Below are positions 12,056 through 23,091 of a DNA stretch of 64,000 nt, in pieces (position 1 is the first letter of the stretch; each line of letters begins with the position of its first letter). The translations under genes and the position numbers were made by a program. The notes under the pieces were generated by a model, which was not told the DNA's origin, ran no database searches, and saw only the letters and a program-made list of their open reading frames with translations. Origin of the DNA: Castanea sativa (taxonomy: Eukaryota > Streptophyta > Magnoliopsida > Fagales > Fagaceae); NCBI RefSeq assembly GCF_040712315.1, contig NC_134023.1, positions 14,827,442 through 14,891,441 on the forward strand, in the 5' to 3' direction.

Positions 12056-12279
12056 TGCTGTGTGTAATTATCTCCCTTAATATGTACACACCAGTTCAAT
12101 ATAAAGGTTCACCCTATATTAGTTTCATTTTTTTTTCCTTCTCAATTAGAATCCATCCAATAACTTGACAATATAAATCAAATACAAATGACATGATTAT
12201 ACTAATTAAAACATTAAATATGCTTATTTTAGAATTTTTGAGCATGTGCATTTTCATGAGACAGGAGAGAGATAGCTAC

Positions 12280-12543
12280 CTCTATTTAGGTTGTGCAATT
12301 CTGCCAAACCATCCCAAGCCATTTTTGCCGTACTGCAATTACAAATCAAATGAAATTCTTTGGACGATTCCCAGATCAAATTTAAAGCCAAGGCATTCTT
12401 CATGTTCCAATCATTAAAAGCCATTTTATCATCTTCTCTCGTTGGAGGTTCAATGGTTCCTTCGACAATATCCCAGAGTTTGTGATCAATCAAATAGGTT
12501 TTCATCCGATCACTCCGAACCTCATAAGTTTCTTCCTTATAAA
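12280..12543 (-). CDS. Array exon B1: gag-like B, intact
   Basis: 264 nt, phase 1 to phase 1. The acceptor is CTATTCAG|TTTATAAGG and the donor AGAG|GTAGCTATCTC. Encodes VYKEETYEV, KLWDIVEGTIEPP, NALALNLIWESSK, CNCSTAKMAWDGLAELHN. Open throughout. If the donor is not used, translation stops six codons later (SYLSPV plus one residue), an ending also predicted at B3. Confidence 0.75.
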
Positions 12544-13189
12544 CTGAATAGGCAACAACTAAATATGTCATTCTCACATATGAATGAAAATTGTTCTATG
12601 AATAGGTTATGAAACTTTTATAAAATACCCTAATGTTATTGGATGTAATACATTTTAGCTTTTGTTGCTCTACGTTTTAACCTGGTCTGAGCTTCTCCTC
12701 GTATTTGATACGGAAAATCTTTTCAAATTTAATTTTGATTCAAAGAAATTTATGAGATTTTCTTCACCCAATTAAATTTCACTTGCAATTTGGAAGATCA
12801 AGAAGAAAGAACAGACCAAAAATGAATAGAGCGGAAGCTTAGAAACAGCCTCCCATCCAAAATTATAACCAACATATAGTCCAGACCAAGAATAAAAAAA
12901 TAAATTGATCATTTTTTTGGTAGGGCCTAGAGAACTCCTAAAAGTATTGTATCAGCTCATGTAAAAAGTTTTGTCCATTTTAATATAAGAACTTACTTCA
13001 AATTATCTCTATTTATACCCTATATTTCATCAAAATATCAAAAAAAAAAATTTTTAAAATTTTTTTTCTTTGTCCACGTACAACAATCAACATTCATTTT
13101 TTTTTTCCTTTTCGTGAGATATATAAAGAAAAAAAAAAAGTGAAATGAACATGTTTGAGAATGTGCACATGAGAGAGAGAGAGAGATAC

Positions 13190-13511
13190 CCATGTAACCA
13201 CTTTTGGGGAGGTTGCATATTTCTGCCAAAGTATCCCAAGCTATTTTGGCCGACGAAATCAACTTAATCGCAGCACGTAAGCGGGGCATGCATAAATTCT
13301 GGATCACTTTTAAAGCCATTGCATTCTTCTTAGCCCAAGCCATAAAAGCAGCTTCATCATTTTCTGCTTTAATAGGTTCTTCGGTTTCTTCAACAATGTC
13401 CCAGAGATCTTGATCCATCAATTTGAATTTCACTCGAATACTCCAATCGAAATAATTGTCTCCATCAAGAACATTAAAAGCAAAAGCACTCGTGGCAAAC
13501 TTTGATTCCAT
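13190..13511 (-). CDS. Array exon A1: gag-like A, intact first exon
   Basis: Encodes MESKFATSAFAF, then the gag-A landmarks LDGDNYFDW, DLWDIVEETEEP, AKKNAMALKVIQ, SSAKIAWDTLAEICN. Ends TACATGG|GTATCTC in phase 1 after 322 nt, exactly compatible with the B1 acceptor. A leader intron ends TTTTTTCAG|ATTAAAC right before the ATG. Closest in layout to exon 1 of the plus-strand gene. It is the first module of the minus array. No ankyrin exon follows in this window, so any product would be B-terminated or spliced to exons beyond the left edge. Confidence 0.78.
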
Positions 13512-13660
13512 GTTTAATCTGAAAAAAAAAAAATCCACTAGCTGTGTTAGGGGTGTGTGTGTGTATATATATATATATCTTATTGATTTTTGATTAAGAG
13601 ATAGTCGATTATTCTATATTAAAAAATGGAGATATTCAATTATTAAACGTTACCTTAGTT
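13512..13660 (-). promoter_or_regulatory. Leader intron of A1
   Basis: On the minus strand CTAAG|GTAACG at 13654/13653 and TTTTTTCAG|ATTAAACATG at 13519/13518 define a 135-bp GT-AG intron in the untranslated leader. It holds short GT and TA runs. The same CTAAG|GTAAAC donor recurs upstream of A3 (5082), and a weaker TTAAG|GTAAAC upstream of A2 (9794). Confidence 0.55.
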
Positions 13661-13715
13661 AGTAATGTGTGTGTGTCTATATATACGTGTGTGTATATAC
13701 GTGTGTGTGTGTAAA
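13553..13715. repeat. GT/TA-rich tract in the A1 leader intron and upstream
   Basis: Runs of GTGTGTGTGTATATATATATA near 13,553 and two GTGTGTGTATATACGTGTGT tracts near 13,666-13,710. Confidence 0.75.
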
Positions 13716-13887
13716 ACTTTGGTAAAGTTGGATTTACACCCCCCCTCCCCTCCCAAAAAAAAAGCTTTGGTACAATATTTTAGGGGCAAATATATTAGGT
13801 TTTTCAATTGAATTTAGACACATAATTGTTTATGGGCATAAGTCTATTTGTCATCACTTTCTTCATTTAACTGTCTACTATCATAAA

Positions 13888-14041
13888 TTTTTGGCGTGAT
13901 GGTCACTCTATAGGTACAAAATTTTCATGAAGTGGCAGGGTAAAGGTCAGGATATAAGTCTCCAAAAGAGAGATTCATACACCTATGCACTTAAATTATG
14001 TTATAGTAGAATTTTTATCTTGTATTTAAATTTTAAAAAAA
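13888..14041 (+). mobile_element. tRNA-derived SINE, copy 2
   Basis: GGCGTGATGGTCACTCTATAG, then a degenerate B box GGATATAAGTCTCC, CACTTAAATTATGTTATAGTA and an A-rich tail. The most diverged of the three copies. Confidence 0.6.
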
Positions 14042-14894
14042 GAAATTCTTTTTAACTTATCTGCTTATTGTCAACATTTTAAAATCACACTTATCTTTTT
14101 AGGTAGAAAAATATTAATTTATTACTACTAATAATCAATGAGAGAGACAAGCATTATAGAAGTCTTAAATTAATTCATTTTATGATTCTCTAAAAAAGAA
14201 TACAGTTATCTTCTTTAATAGGAACCATAAAAATCGTGGATTTTAATTCTTTTCTTCTTTCACTCCTCATAAATTTTTTTTAAAATTATATATTCATAGT
14301 GAGCTATTATATGTATCACATCCTTCTTCAAAAAACCTTATAACGAGTCACGACTAAGGTGAAAAAAAGTAAAAACAGTAGAGTAAAATACCATTTACAG
14401 AAAACAAATGATCAAATTAAAAACTAAATTTCAACACAATAGACATACATGCAAACGAAGGATTTTGATCCAAAAATAGAAGTAAATTACTTACAGGACG
14501 TGAGGGGTCTGTCTTCCAAAACTCACTACTGGCTATAAGTCTCACTGTGAGGTAGTTATCAGTTTTAGCAATGATTAGACAACCCCCTCACACTACATAT
14601 TTATAAGATCTCCCCTGTAAAATTGCATCAACTTGCCTTATCCTTTTAATTATGATAATCATCAACTTTCTTAATTTTTTATTTATTAAAATCAACTTGT
14701 TTATCTACTTTTTTTTTTTCTTTTTTTATACGAATTCAACTTGTTCATTTAATAGTGCTTTGAGGATTTTTAGGCATTGATGATAATAATTAATGACCAA
14801 AGTTTAGAGTTGACAATGACTTGAGCGAAATACGGAACACTGTAGCAACCAAAGTAAAAGTCTAATGACAGTTCATATTATATCGGTGAAACTT

Positions 14895-15315
14895 CATTTT
14901 TACCATTCAGCCTTACGCTATATAGGATTTAGCTATAAAACTGGTTGTACTCTATAGCTACAAACTCAATAAAATAAATGTTATCATATATTTTGAAAAT
15001 TTAACCGCTGAAATGCATGTTTTACATTTTTTTAATACACATGTCAAATTTTGTGTTAGTCAGATATTATTTACTATATGATCTATAAACATATATAAAC
15101 ACATATATTATACATAATTTTAAATAATAAAAACTTACAATTTAAACAATTTATTAATGACATAGCTATTGATCATTAATTTTTTAGAAATTTTGCAAGC
15201 ATGAAGAATATAGGAGGAAGATCTAATTCAATGGTGGATTTTTCAAAATTCACTCCAATAAAAAGATATTGAGTAAGGTTGTAACTTTAGGTTACAATCA
15301 ATTTTTTAGCTAAAT
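14895..15315 (+). mobile_element. Dispersed element, GTTGTAGCCT family, copy 1
   Basis: Shares with 61,648-61,990 the ordered blocks TTTGAAAATTTAACCG, TTTACTAT-TGATCTATAAAC, GACATAGCTATTGATC, GCAAGCATG and AAAAAGATATTGAG. The copy at 30,610-30,985 is inverted. Confidence 0.65.
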
Positions 15316-15863
15316 TTTGTATTTCAACTAATTTTAATTAGTGTTTGTTTATGTGTGTAAAAAGATCAAAATAATTGACAAGCTTAATTAAAGTTGACCC
15401 ATAAAGACTTTTTTTTTTTTTTGAGAATGGACCCATAAAGACTAGAGTGAAAAAATAAAAAAAAGACCCGGAAAGAAGGGCGTTCACGACGAACGAGGTA
15501 TCTGTCCAAAGTTACTTCCACGATTGAATGGCAAATTGGCAATTGAGAGACCACGTTAGGGATCTCAGCTAAAATAAAATAAACCATGGAAATGAAAGCC
15601 TGTACTCATGGGAAAAAAATTTATTAATTATAACTGAAGATTTTGACCACGTGTTGTTATGATCAGATGGAGATTGGGGGTAAGGTCTTCCTTTTTTCTT
15701 CGCTAAATGGGATAAGGTCTTCCTTACATATAATTATTTTGCAGTTTGTTGAGACAGTTAATTGCATTTTATGGGCAATAAATCCAAAAGTTTGCACATA
15801 TGAATCCACCACTTTTGCTACTAACACCAATAACTTCACATAAATAAATAAATAAATAAATAA

Positions 15864-16222
15864 GGGTAAAATGCTATTTTGGACCCTCAACTTTACTAAA
15901 AGTTTTTTTTTTTTTTTTTTTTTCATCCTTAACCTTTAAGAAGTTCATTTTTTGTTCCTAAACTATTGAAAAATTTATCTTTCATCCTTAAACTATTGAC
16001 AATATTTTATTTATGTCCTTAAATTTTACTAAATGTTTGTTTTTCATCCCTAAACTATTGTAAAAAAAAAAAAAAAAAAACTTTTTTCATCCCTATTTTT
16101 GTTTCTAAACTTTTGAAAAAACTCTTTACAAAGTTTAGAGATGAAAAAATAACTTTTTAAAGTTTAGGAATGAAAAACAAATTTCTGTTAAAGTTTAGGG
16201 ACCAAAATAACATTTCATCCAA
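15864..16222. mobile_element. Foldback element
   Basis: Left arm GGTAAAATGCTATTTTGGACCCTCAACTTTA and right arm TAAAGTTTAGGGACCAAAATAACATTTCATCC are near inverted repeats. The inside is repeated TCATCCCTAAACTATTG/AAGTTTAGGGATGAAAA words. It could form a hairpin of more than 150 bp per arm. Confidence 0.6.
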
Positions 16223-16257
16223 AAAAGCAATAATAACATCTCATCTTAAAATTTTAA

Positions 16258-16441
16258 AAATGGCAAGACTTAAGTACAGTACTTAGGTGCTATTTCTTAA
16301 ATTTTCTTTTTAAGATTCTGTCGTGTGAATTTTTCTTCATGGGATAGAAGTGTATTTTTTAGTTAAGTAGCTACATGGCTAAATTTTAATAGAGGAATCT
16401 AAGGAACGACATTTAAAGTACTGCACCTAAGTTTTGTCATT
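16258..16441. mobile_element. Small TIR MITE
   Basis: ATGGCAAGACTTAAGTACAG ... GTACTGCACCTAAGTTTTGTCATTG are imperfect inverted ends. About 184 bp. Confidence 0.6.
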
Positions 16442-16877
16442 GTAAAAAATAGTTATTTCAGTAAACTTATTAGTACCCATTTATTTCAATGTTAATTCAA
16501 AAAGATGGAAATAAATTTTGTAACTAGAAGAAAAATAATGGGGTGTTTGGTATAGTAGTTTAAGGCGAGATTTTTGTAGTTTTTGAAATACGTGTGGGTG
16601 AAAAAATGTGTAATATTGTTTAAAATCTAAAAATGTGAGTTTGAGATAAGAAAATAAACGAGCCCTAAATATCCATGTGCCACTATATAAGCACATTGAA
16701 AACCACTCTACTTTATCATTTTTGTAAAAAAAATAAAACCACTCTGCCTCCTTTCACAGTGACCATAATCAACATGAGGCACGTGGTCATGAAGGGTTCT
16801 TGTCGTGGATTTGTAGAGCTCAGCCAAAGCTTTGTTTAGAACCTATGTTTCTTGGGTAAATGAGAAAAAAGTGTATT

Positions 16878-17935
16878 AGGCCTTGTTTGGATGGTGGAAA
16901 CACTATCACTCATCACTTATCACCTAAAAATTCTCAAGTTACACTCCTAGCATGTTTGGCACTACAACCTGGTTAGAGTTTTCATTCTCAAAACTCAAAA
17001 TACTCTCCTTTATGTGGGACCCACTGACTGAGTATTGTGTCTGTTCATAGTTAGGCCACCCGCATGACGGAAGAACCCCAAACCCGTTTCACATCTTTTA
17101 TTCCCTGCGTCCATCTAATTTTTTTCACCCCATTTTTTGTGTGTACCATGGATGATCCAAACATGCATTAAACACTCATATGTTCACCTTTTATTCCTTG
17201 TGTCCTTCTATTTTGTCAACTTGTCAATTTGCACTTCTAGATTTTGGGAATAAAGCTACCTAGCCAAACATCTACATAAGAAACTCAGAAAACAGAAACC
17301 AAACTCAGAAACCTAATGTGAAAAGGAAAGAAAGGAGAAAGAAAAAAAGAAAAGAAAACCAAACCTAGAAACCCAATATGAAAAGGAAAGAAAAGAGAAA
17401 ATAATAATAATAATAGAAACCAAACTCAGAAACCCAATGTGAAAAGGAAAGAAAAGGGAGAGAAAAAAAAAAGAATAAAAACCAAACCCAGAAACCCAAT
17501 ATGAAAAGGAAAGAAAAGAGGGGGGAAAAAAAAAGAATAGAGAAACCAAGCCTAGACCCAGCATGAAAAAGAAAGAAAAGAGAGAGTAAACAAAAGGAAG
17601 AAGACCAAGTGAAAAAAAAAGAAAAAAAAAAAAGAAAAAAAAAAGAAGAGAAAAAAGAGAGAGATGAAGTTATGATGAGTGGCTTGGGAAGAAGAAAAGC
17701 AAAGAAAATCAAAGAACAAAGCAAAAAAGAAGTCTAGCAATGATAGAGAAGAGAGTTGATGACACACAAAATGTGGGGCCCATTAGTTGAGTGAAATTAT
17801 GAAAGTGTCATCATAACTCTATTTTGATAACTTGAAAACGCCTAAAACTTGTTTCCGGTTTTTGTAACTCATTACTCATTTTGGTGAGAATTAAGTGATG
17901 GAAAAAAATTCTGAAAACAAAGCCGAACAAGCTGA
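16878..17935. mobile_element. MULE-like non-autonomous element carrying a purine minisatellite
   Basis: The left end GGCCTTGTTTGGATGGTGGAAAC with ATCACTCATCACTTATCACC is matched in inverted form by the right end around 17,820-17,935. The interior holds the purine repeat at 17,295-17,590. No transposase frame. TIR extent and class are inferred by eye. Confidence 0.45.
17295..17590. repeat. Purine-strand minisatellite, about 60-70 bp unit
   Basis: Five degenerate units of ACCAAACYYAGAAACCCAAT followed by TGAAAAGGAAAGAAAAGAG and an A/G run. The top strand is almost free of T across long stretches. Confidence 0.7.
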
Positions 17936-17936
17936 G

Positions 17937-19475
17937 AGGCTATTTGGATTAGGGCTAACTCATTCCTCAAAATTCATCACTCAAAACTCATATCTCAAAC
18001 TCATTACTCATATCTCAAAACTCTATTTTACCAACAACCCAAAACTCAAAATTCTTTGTACCTCTTCACTTTTTCCTTTTCTTAGTGGAGCCCACACCCT
18101 GCCAAATACTCAAAACGGTAACCCGCGTGTCCTCTTAGCCCATATAAAAATTCTTTAAAAACAATTTTCTTCTCTCCCACACACTTTGACTCTAGCATTC
18201 CAACAAATACCCTTCTCCCCAAATCTCCAACACTCTCTGAATCCATCTCTAGACTCCAGCACCTCCCACACACTCTAATTTCCATCTCTAAGACATTCCA
18301 TCAAATACCCATCTTGCTAATTTCCAACACACTGCATATTTCATCTCTAGCACGAATACCCATCTCCCCAAATACCTATCTCCAAAAAGCAGAGAGACCT
18401 ATCTCGTTATCTAGATCACAGACTTATCGAAAGCAAAGTTCGAAGCTTCTATTCTTCTCTAGCAAAAGTGGAAGACCATCTCTAGCAAAAGTCAAAGATT
18501 ATTGGTGAGTTTTTTTTTTTTTTTTTCGTTTCACAGTTGTAGTGCTTTGTTTCTCTTACTTTGTTAGTCTTCATTTTGTTTTCTTTCTCTGCCCCAAAAG
18601 GAACACCGAAATTCATGAATGGGTTCCACTAGTTTCTAGTTCAAACTATCAGCACAAGACCCATATCAAGCAAATTAGAGTTTTTACAATATACCATAAC
18701 ATGTATGAAATAAATAATTTTGGGTTTTCCACATCAGTTGTTGTCGAAGTATAAAATTTTCACAAAACCCTTAGATGTTTAACAAAGTACATTGGAGAGA
18801 CACAATCAATCAATTTAATGAAATTTTTCCACAAAATTTATAATAAATGAAACAAAGCATAGTGGGTTTATAGAGGGAGAGAGGGAAATGTTTTACTTGA
18901 GCAGTACAAGGAGCAGATTCTCAAATTGGTGTCAACACTGGTATCAGATGGTTGTGTCGGGGTGTGCTTATTTCTGGCTGGGATGGTTTCTTCTTTCTCT
19001 CGGTTTGTGCTGGGTTAAGAGTAGCTTGTGAAAGTATGGAACAAGTGAGAGTCTGAGCAATAAAATAAAAGGCAAAATTTTTGAAATAATGGTATGTTGG
19101 TAGAGGTGGGTGAGAGGTGTTAATGGAGAGGCAGTAAATGGAGAAGGAGTAGGAGTAAATGGAGGTGTAAATGGAGTATATGGGGATTTCAGAGGAGTAA
19201 AGAGAATAGAGGAAAATAGAGGCCATAATTGAAGCTGGAGCATTTGGCACAGCAAAAGCTTCCAACGGCTCTGAGGATGATGTGAAAATACACTGAAGAG
19301 GGTCCCACACATTTGCAATTATTTACAAAAAATGCCACTAAACTCATATCTCAGAAAGTGAAAACAGCCTCTGAGGAGTTCTCATTTCTCATTCTCAAAA
19401 CTCAAAATTTTGAGATATGAGCTATGGAAACAAAAATTGGAAACTCAACCAAACAATATTTTAGCTAGTAGGTCC
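17937..19475. mobile_element. TIR element, possible gene-fragment carrier
   Basis: Left end CTATTTGGATTAGGGCTAAC with CTCAAAACTCATATCTCAAAC; right end, reversed, GTTTGGTTGAGTTTCC with GCTCATATCTCAAAA. The interior (18,180-18,510) looks like a C/T-rich leader, followed by GGTGAGT and a poly-T/CACAG acceptor-like site. No family could be recognised in the internal reading frames. Confidence 0.4.
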
Positions 19476-19519
19476 CATGAATTTTGAGTTTTGAGTTAAG
19501 GTTTTTGAGTTATATAACA

Positions 19520-19520
<1 letters not shown>

Positions 19521-19567
<47 letters not shown>
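19521..19567. repeat. (TC)n microsatellite
   Basis: About 23 TC units. Confidence 0.95.
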
Positions 19568-19570
<3 letters not shown>

Positions 19571-19635
19571 TTTTTTTAAGAGTTATGTTTCTCTCTCCCT
19601 ATCTCTCTAACTTTTTTATAGTAGAATTTAGCGTG

Positions 19636-20686
19636 GAATTTGTTTTGAGTTTACATTTAGTCCGGTCTTGGCGTAAAACCAAGAGTTTAAGCCTCCAATA
19701 AGATAGTGCGACATTAGCATTTTATCAAAAAACGAATACAAGCATTCACACATAATACTAGCTCATAATATCAGATCTAAAATAAAATGAAATCTCAAAA
19801 CATAGTCCTCATTTCCCATTCAAACTAGATCTCCCACCCACTCTGCCTCACAACCATTAAAATCACCATGGATTGAAATTTGTGGTGGAGCTTTATTACT
19901 CTGCCATCACTTGAGCCACAAATAGTGACTCTCAATCCCAAAATCGTCTCATCTCTCTCTTTGAAATCATTCAAAATTATCAAATCCATAACCTCGAACT
20001 CTCACTCTTTAGAAGCCTAGTGAGGGTTTATAGGGTGGCCTGAAAAAAACAGTTGCATCCATTGGATCTCTCAAAAAGGACCCAGCACCATGGCCATCTT
20101 CCTTATCATTTTTGTTTTAGTTTACGTATTTTGTCATTTGGACTGAAACAAGCTTATGACTTTTTTTATTTTCATTTGTAAATTAGGCTCAATGAAGTAG
20201 CGGCTCTAGATTTTTTTTTTTTTTGGGCTCTAGAAGTGACTCCATCGGCTTTTGTGGCAGCATGTGTGGTGGGGTGTGAGTGGAGTTGTGGAGGTTTGGT
20301 TTGAACGTGAGGAGGAGGGCTGAGTTTTGATTTTGGGGCTTGGCTTACCTCCAGTATTTTTTTAATTGCAGGTTTCTTTTTGTTTTAAATACACAATGAC
20401 AAGTAGTAATGAGTTTTAATCTCCACTTTTTATTTAGTTAGTGGGTGATATGACCGATTCTCATTAAAACATAAAGAGATTTTAATTAAAAAAGTATTGG
20501 AGGTAAGCTACACACCCTTATTTTTGTTTTGAATATGATATTGTAAAGCTGTTATTGTGTGTGGGTTGTATTCATATTTTGGTATAATGGTTACGTAGCA
20601 CTACGTCATTGGAGGGCATAAACAATTGGGTTTACGCCAAGTCCTGACTGAATTTAAACTCATTTGTTTCTTGCCTTTGAAGATGA
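19636..20686. mobile_element. About 1-kb element with long imperfect TIRs
   Basis: Left GAGTTTACATTTAGTCCGGTCTTGGCGTAAAACCAAG and, reversed, right GAGTTTAAATTCAGTCAGGACTTGGCGTAAACCCAA. Both are followed by a CCTCCAATRA-like word. The interior has no recognised domain. Class unknown. Confidence 0.5.
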
Positions 20687-20689
20687 GTT

Positions 20690-21402
20690 TGATACTTTTG
20701 TGCTAACGTGTATAAATTGACTAATGAGTAATGACTGCTTAGAATGGTTTAATTAAGGAATTAACCTAACAAACAGCACCTTACATACTGTAGCAAAGAT
20801 TTGTCCATAAAAAAAAATTTAACTTCAAATTTCGTGAATATGATAACAATCAAATATAAAATCATTGAGTTGTAGGCATTTCATTTTGGGGAAGAATCCG
20901 CACGAATAGGATTTTTTGAGGAAAATATCGAGATTTTTGATTTAATGAATCTACCCTCAACCAACAAGGATAATGAATAAAGAAGGACTATTCTTGAAAT
21001 ATACGTTCCAAAATCCAAATATTGCAACTTCTCGTGGTAAGGAATTGACTTCCTTTTGACAAATTTTTTACTTTATAAATATCGAGTCTATTCAGTTATC
21101 CACGTGTAAAGGATCTAGAGCTTTTTTTAGAGGGGCCAACTAAACATACCAAAAACAATTGATGACTAAAAAATGTGGAGGTCCTAATTTAATAATTACC
21201 ACACCATTGGTCTATAGAATTTTTAAGGCATCTCATAGGTAGGAAATGAAATAATTTAATTGAAAGTTATGATACTAGTTTCATATATATATATATTTTA
21301 AAGTTATACCCTACCTTCTTTCATATTACTAAAATTATTTATAACTAAACCAAACAATTATAGTGAATTTGTACAAATAGCCTACCAACAAAGGTTAAAC
21401 TG
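20690..21402. other. Intergenic stretch
   Basis: Nothing recognisable. Confidence 0.5.
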
Positions 21403-21585
21403 TTGAAGAGGAAAATTATTTCAGATTCATCTTGTCATCTTTGTGGCTGCTATCCAGAGGATACAATGCATGCTTTGTGGTGGTGTGAGGTGGTGAAATC
21501 AGTTTGGTGCACAGGTTTTGGGTGGGTAAATAGGTTTGAAGCTTCACAAGGATCATTCCCTGATCTTTTTGGCCGAATAAAATAA
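21403..21585 (+). pseudogene. LINE zinc-binding RT C-terminal fragment (zf-RVT)
   Basis: Encodes SSCHLCGCYPEDTMHALWWC followed by EVVKSVW: the Cys-His zinc-binding motif (C-x2-C ... H-x4-C) that closes plant LINE reverse transcriptases. Only about 55 residues remain, with no upstream RT. Confidence 0.72.
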
Positions 21586-21591
21586 AATAAA

Positions 21592-22010
21592 TATGAAGGG
21601 ACCTATAGCGGTGGTTGACAAGCGCCGCAATAGGTCTTGGTCTTACAAGGCCTGTAGCGGCGTTTAGAAAGCACCACCATAGGTCCAACTTGAAAAAACA
21701 AAATAAAAAATACGAAGGGACCTATAGTGGTGGTTGACAAGCGCCGCAATAGCCTTACAAAGGCCTATAGGAGCGCTTGCAACAAAAAAGGGAAAAAAAT
21801 ATTAAGGGACCTATAGCGGTGATTGTCAAGCTGCCGTAATAGGTCTTGACCTTACAAGCGCCTATAGTGGTGCTTACAACTGCTAGAATAGCCTAACCAA
21901 AAAAAGAAAAAAAAAATTAGGGACCTATTGTGGTGGTTTTAATTTGAGGGACCTATTGCAGCGGTTAAAATGACTGCAATAGGTAAAGAAACGCCACTAT
22001 AGTAGCATAC
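21592..22010. repeat. CACTA-like subterminal repeat block
   Basis: At least ten variants of GGGACCTATAGCGGTGGTT and its reverse (AGCGCCGCAATAGGTC, CGCCACTATAG) in alternating orientation. Arrays of CTATAGCGGCG words are typical of CACTA (En/Spm) subterminal regions, where transposase binds. A CACTACAAGAAA terminus was not found. Confidence 0.6.
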
Positions 22011-22338
22011 TATAAATAAAAATATTATTCTCTCTTTCACTTTACCCAATCTAACTCTCTCAAACACTCTCCACTCTCTCACTCTCTCACTCTACTGCCG
22101 ATCCACACTCAACACCGTTCCTTGCTAGCAATCCTTGAAGCCCCTTGGCCACCAATGCATTTCCACATTCCCCCTTACCCTTCGTTTTATCCTTGATCCA
22201 TTCTCCTTCCCCTTCCCCATTTCTACTCCATTGGACACCAACGAACCCCTTTTCCCTTTCCCTTCTGTTTCTTCTTCCCCTCCACCTCTCACTCTTAATA
22301 CCCACAAACTCAAACCCGGTAACACACACACACACTCC

Positions 22339-22340
<2 letters not shown>
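22011..22340 (+). promoter_or_regulatory. TATA box and C/T-rich leader next to the CACTA-like repeats
   Basis: TATAAATAAA at 22011-22020, then a long CT-rich leader and CCCG|GTAACACAC at about 22,318, donor-like. The long open frames across it lack an ATG (they start at TTG), so I do not call a protein. Confidence 0.35.

Positions 22341-22393
<53 letters not shown>
22341..22393. repeat. (TC)n(TA)n compound microsatellite
   Basis: CTCTCT run passing into a TATATA run. Confidence 0.9.
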
Positions 22394-22396
<3 letters not shown>

Positions 22397-22625
22397 TTTG
22401 GTTGTGTTTTTATTTTTATTGGTTTTTTGTTTTTCTTTAGCTTGAAGTTTGGTTTGTGTTTTGTTAGGCAGTGTTGTTCTGGTTGAAATTGTATTTTTGT
22501 AGCTGTTGGTCGAGCTGATTTTTTGTTTTGTTTTGTTTTGTTTTTTTTTTTTTTTTTGGTATTTAGAGGTGTTTTGCAGCGTTTTTAAAAACTCTGTTAC
22601 AGGTCAAACATCATTATATTGTTTA

Positions 22626-23091
22626 AATAATTATTTGTTTAGGGAAAAAAAACTGTCATAATGTTTAATAATCATAAATGTTTTTAGAAAGACAGTTTAT
22701 AATATTGACATTTATAACTTCATTGTTTTATGTCAACGGTCTAATATATTAGACAAATGTATTAATACCAAATTAGCTTTGGCAGAGGATGCTAACTCGC
22801 ATGGGGGAAGTTTGAATTTCTTGTAACAAAGTTGATGCCGTATAGAGCACAGTTAGTACTTTCGACCTAAATAAATTTCCAAGTCTACAATATTAATTAG
22901 ATGTTAAATTTCTACTTTGTGGTGGGTTGTTGAGTTGGTGCAAACGGGTGGCTTGTGTGGTGATATAAGGTGGATTCCATTGAATATTGGGAGTGTTTAA
23001 TGTGTTGTGTGTATCGTGCATATTTGGATTTTTGTGTTTCACTAGATTATTGTGAGTCTTCACATTTCCACCATATATATATAAATATATC

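Noticed and set aside
17313..17767. Three minus-strand frames of 71-119 codons rich in Phe, Ser and Leu
   Set aside because: They are the reverse of a purine minisatellite and have no domain.
18921..19318. Overlapping minus-strand frames of 116 and 129 codons
   Set aside because: Low-complexity Ser/Thr/Pro/Tyr sequence in a transposon interior, with no recognisable family.
22135..22486. Two long overlapping frames resembling a plastid transit peptide exon
   Set aside because: Both begin at TTG; the only nearby ATG (about 22,155) runs into a stop after 13 codons. The composition follows from CT-rich DNA.
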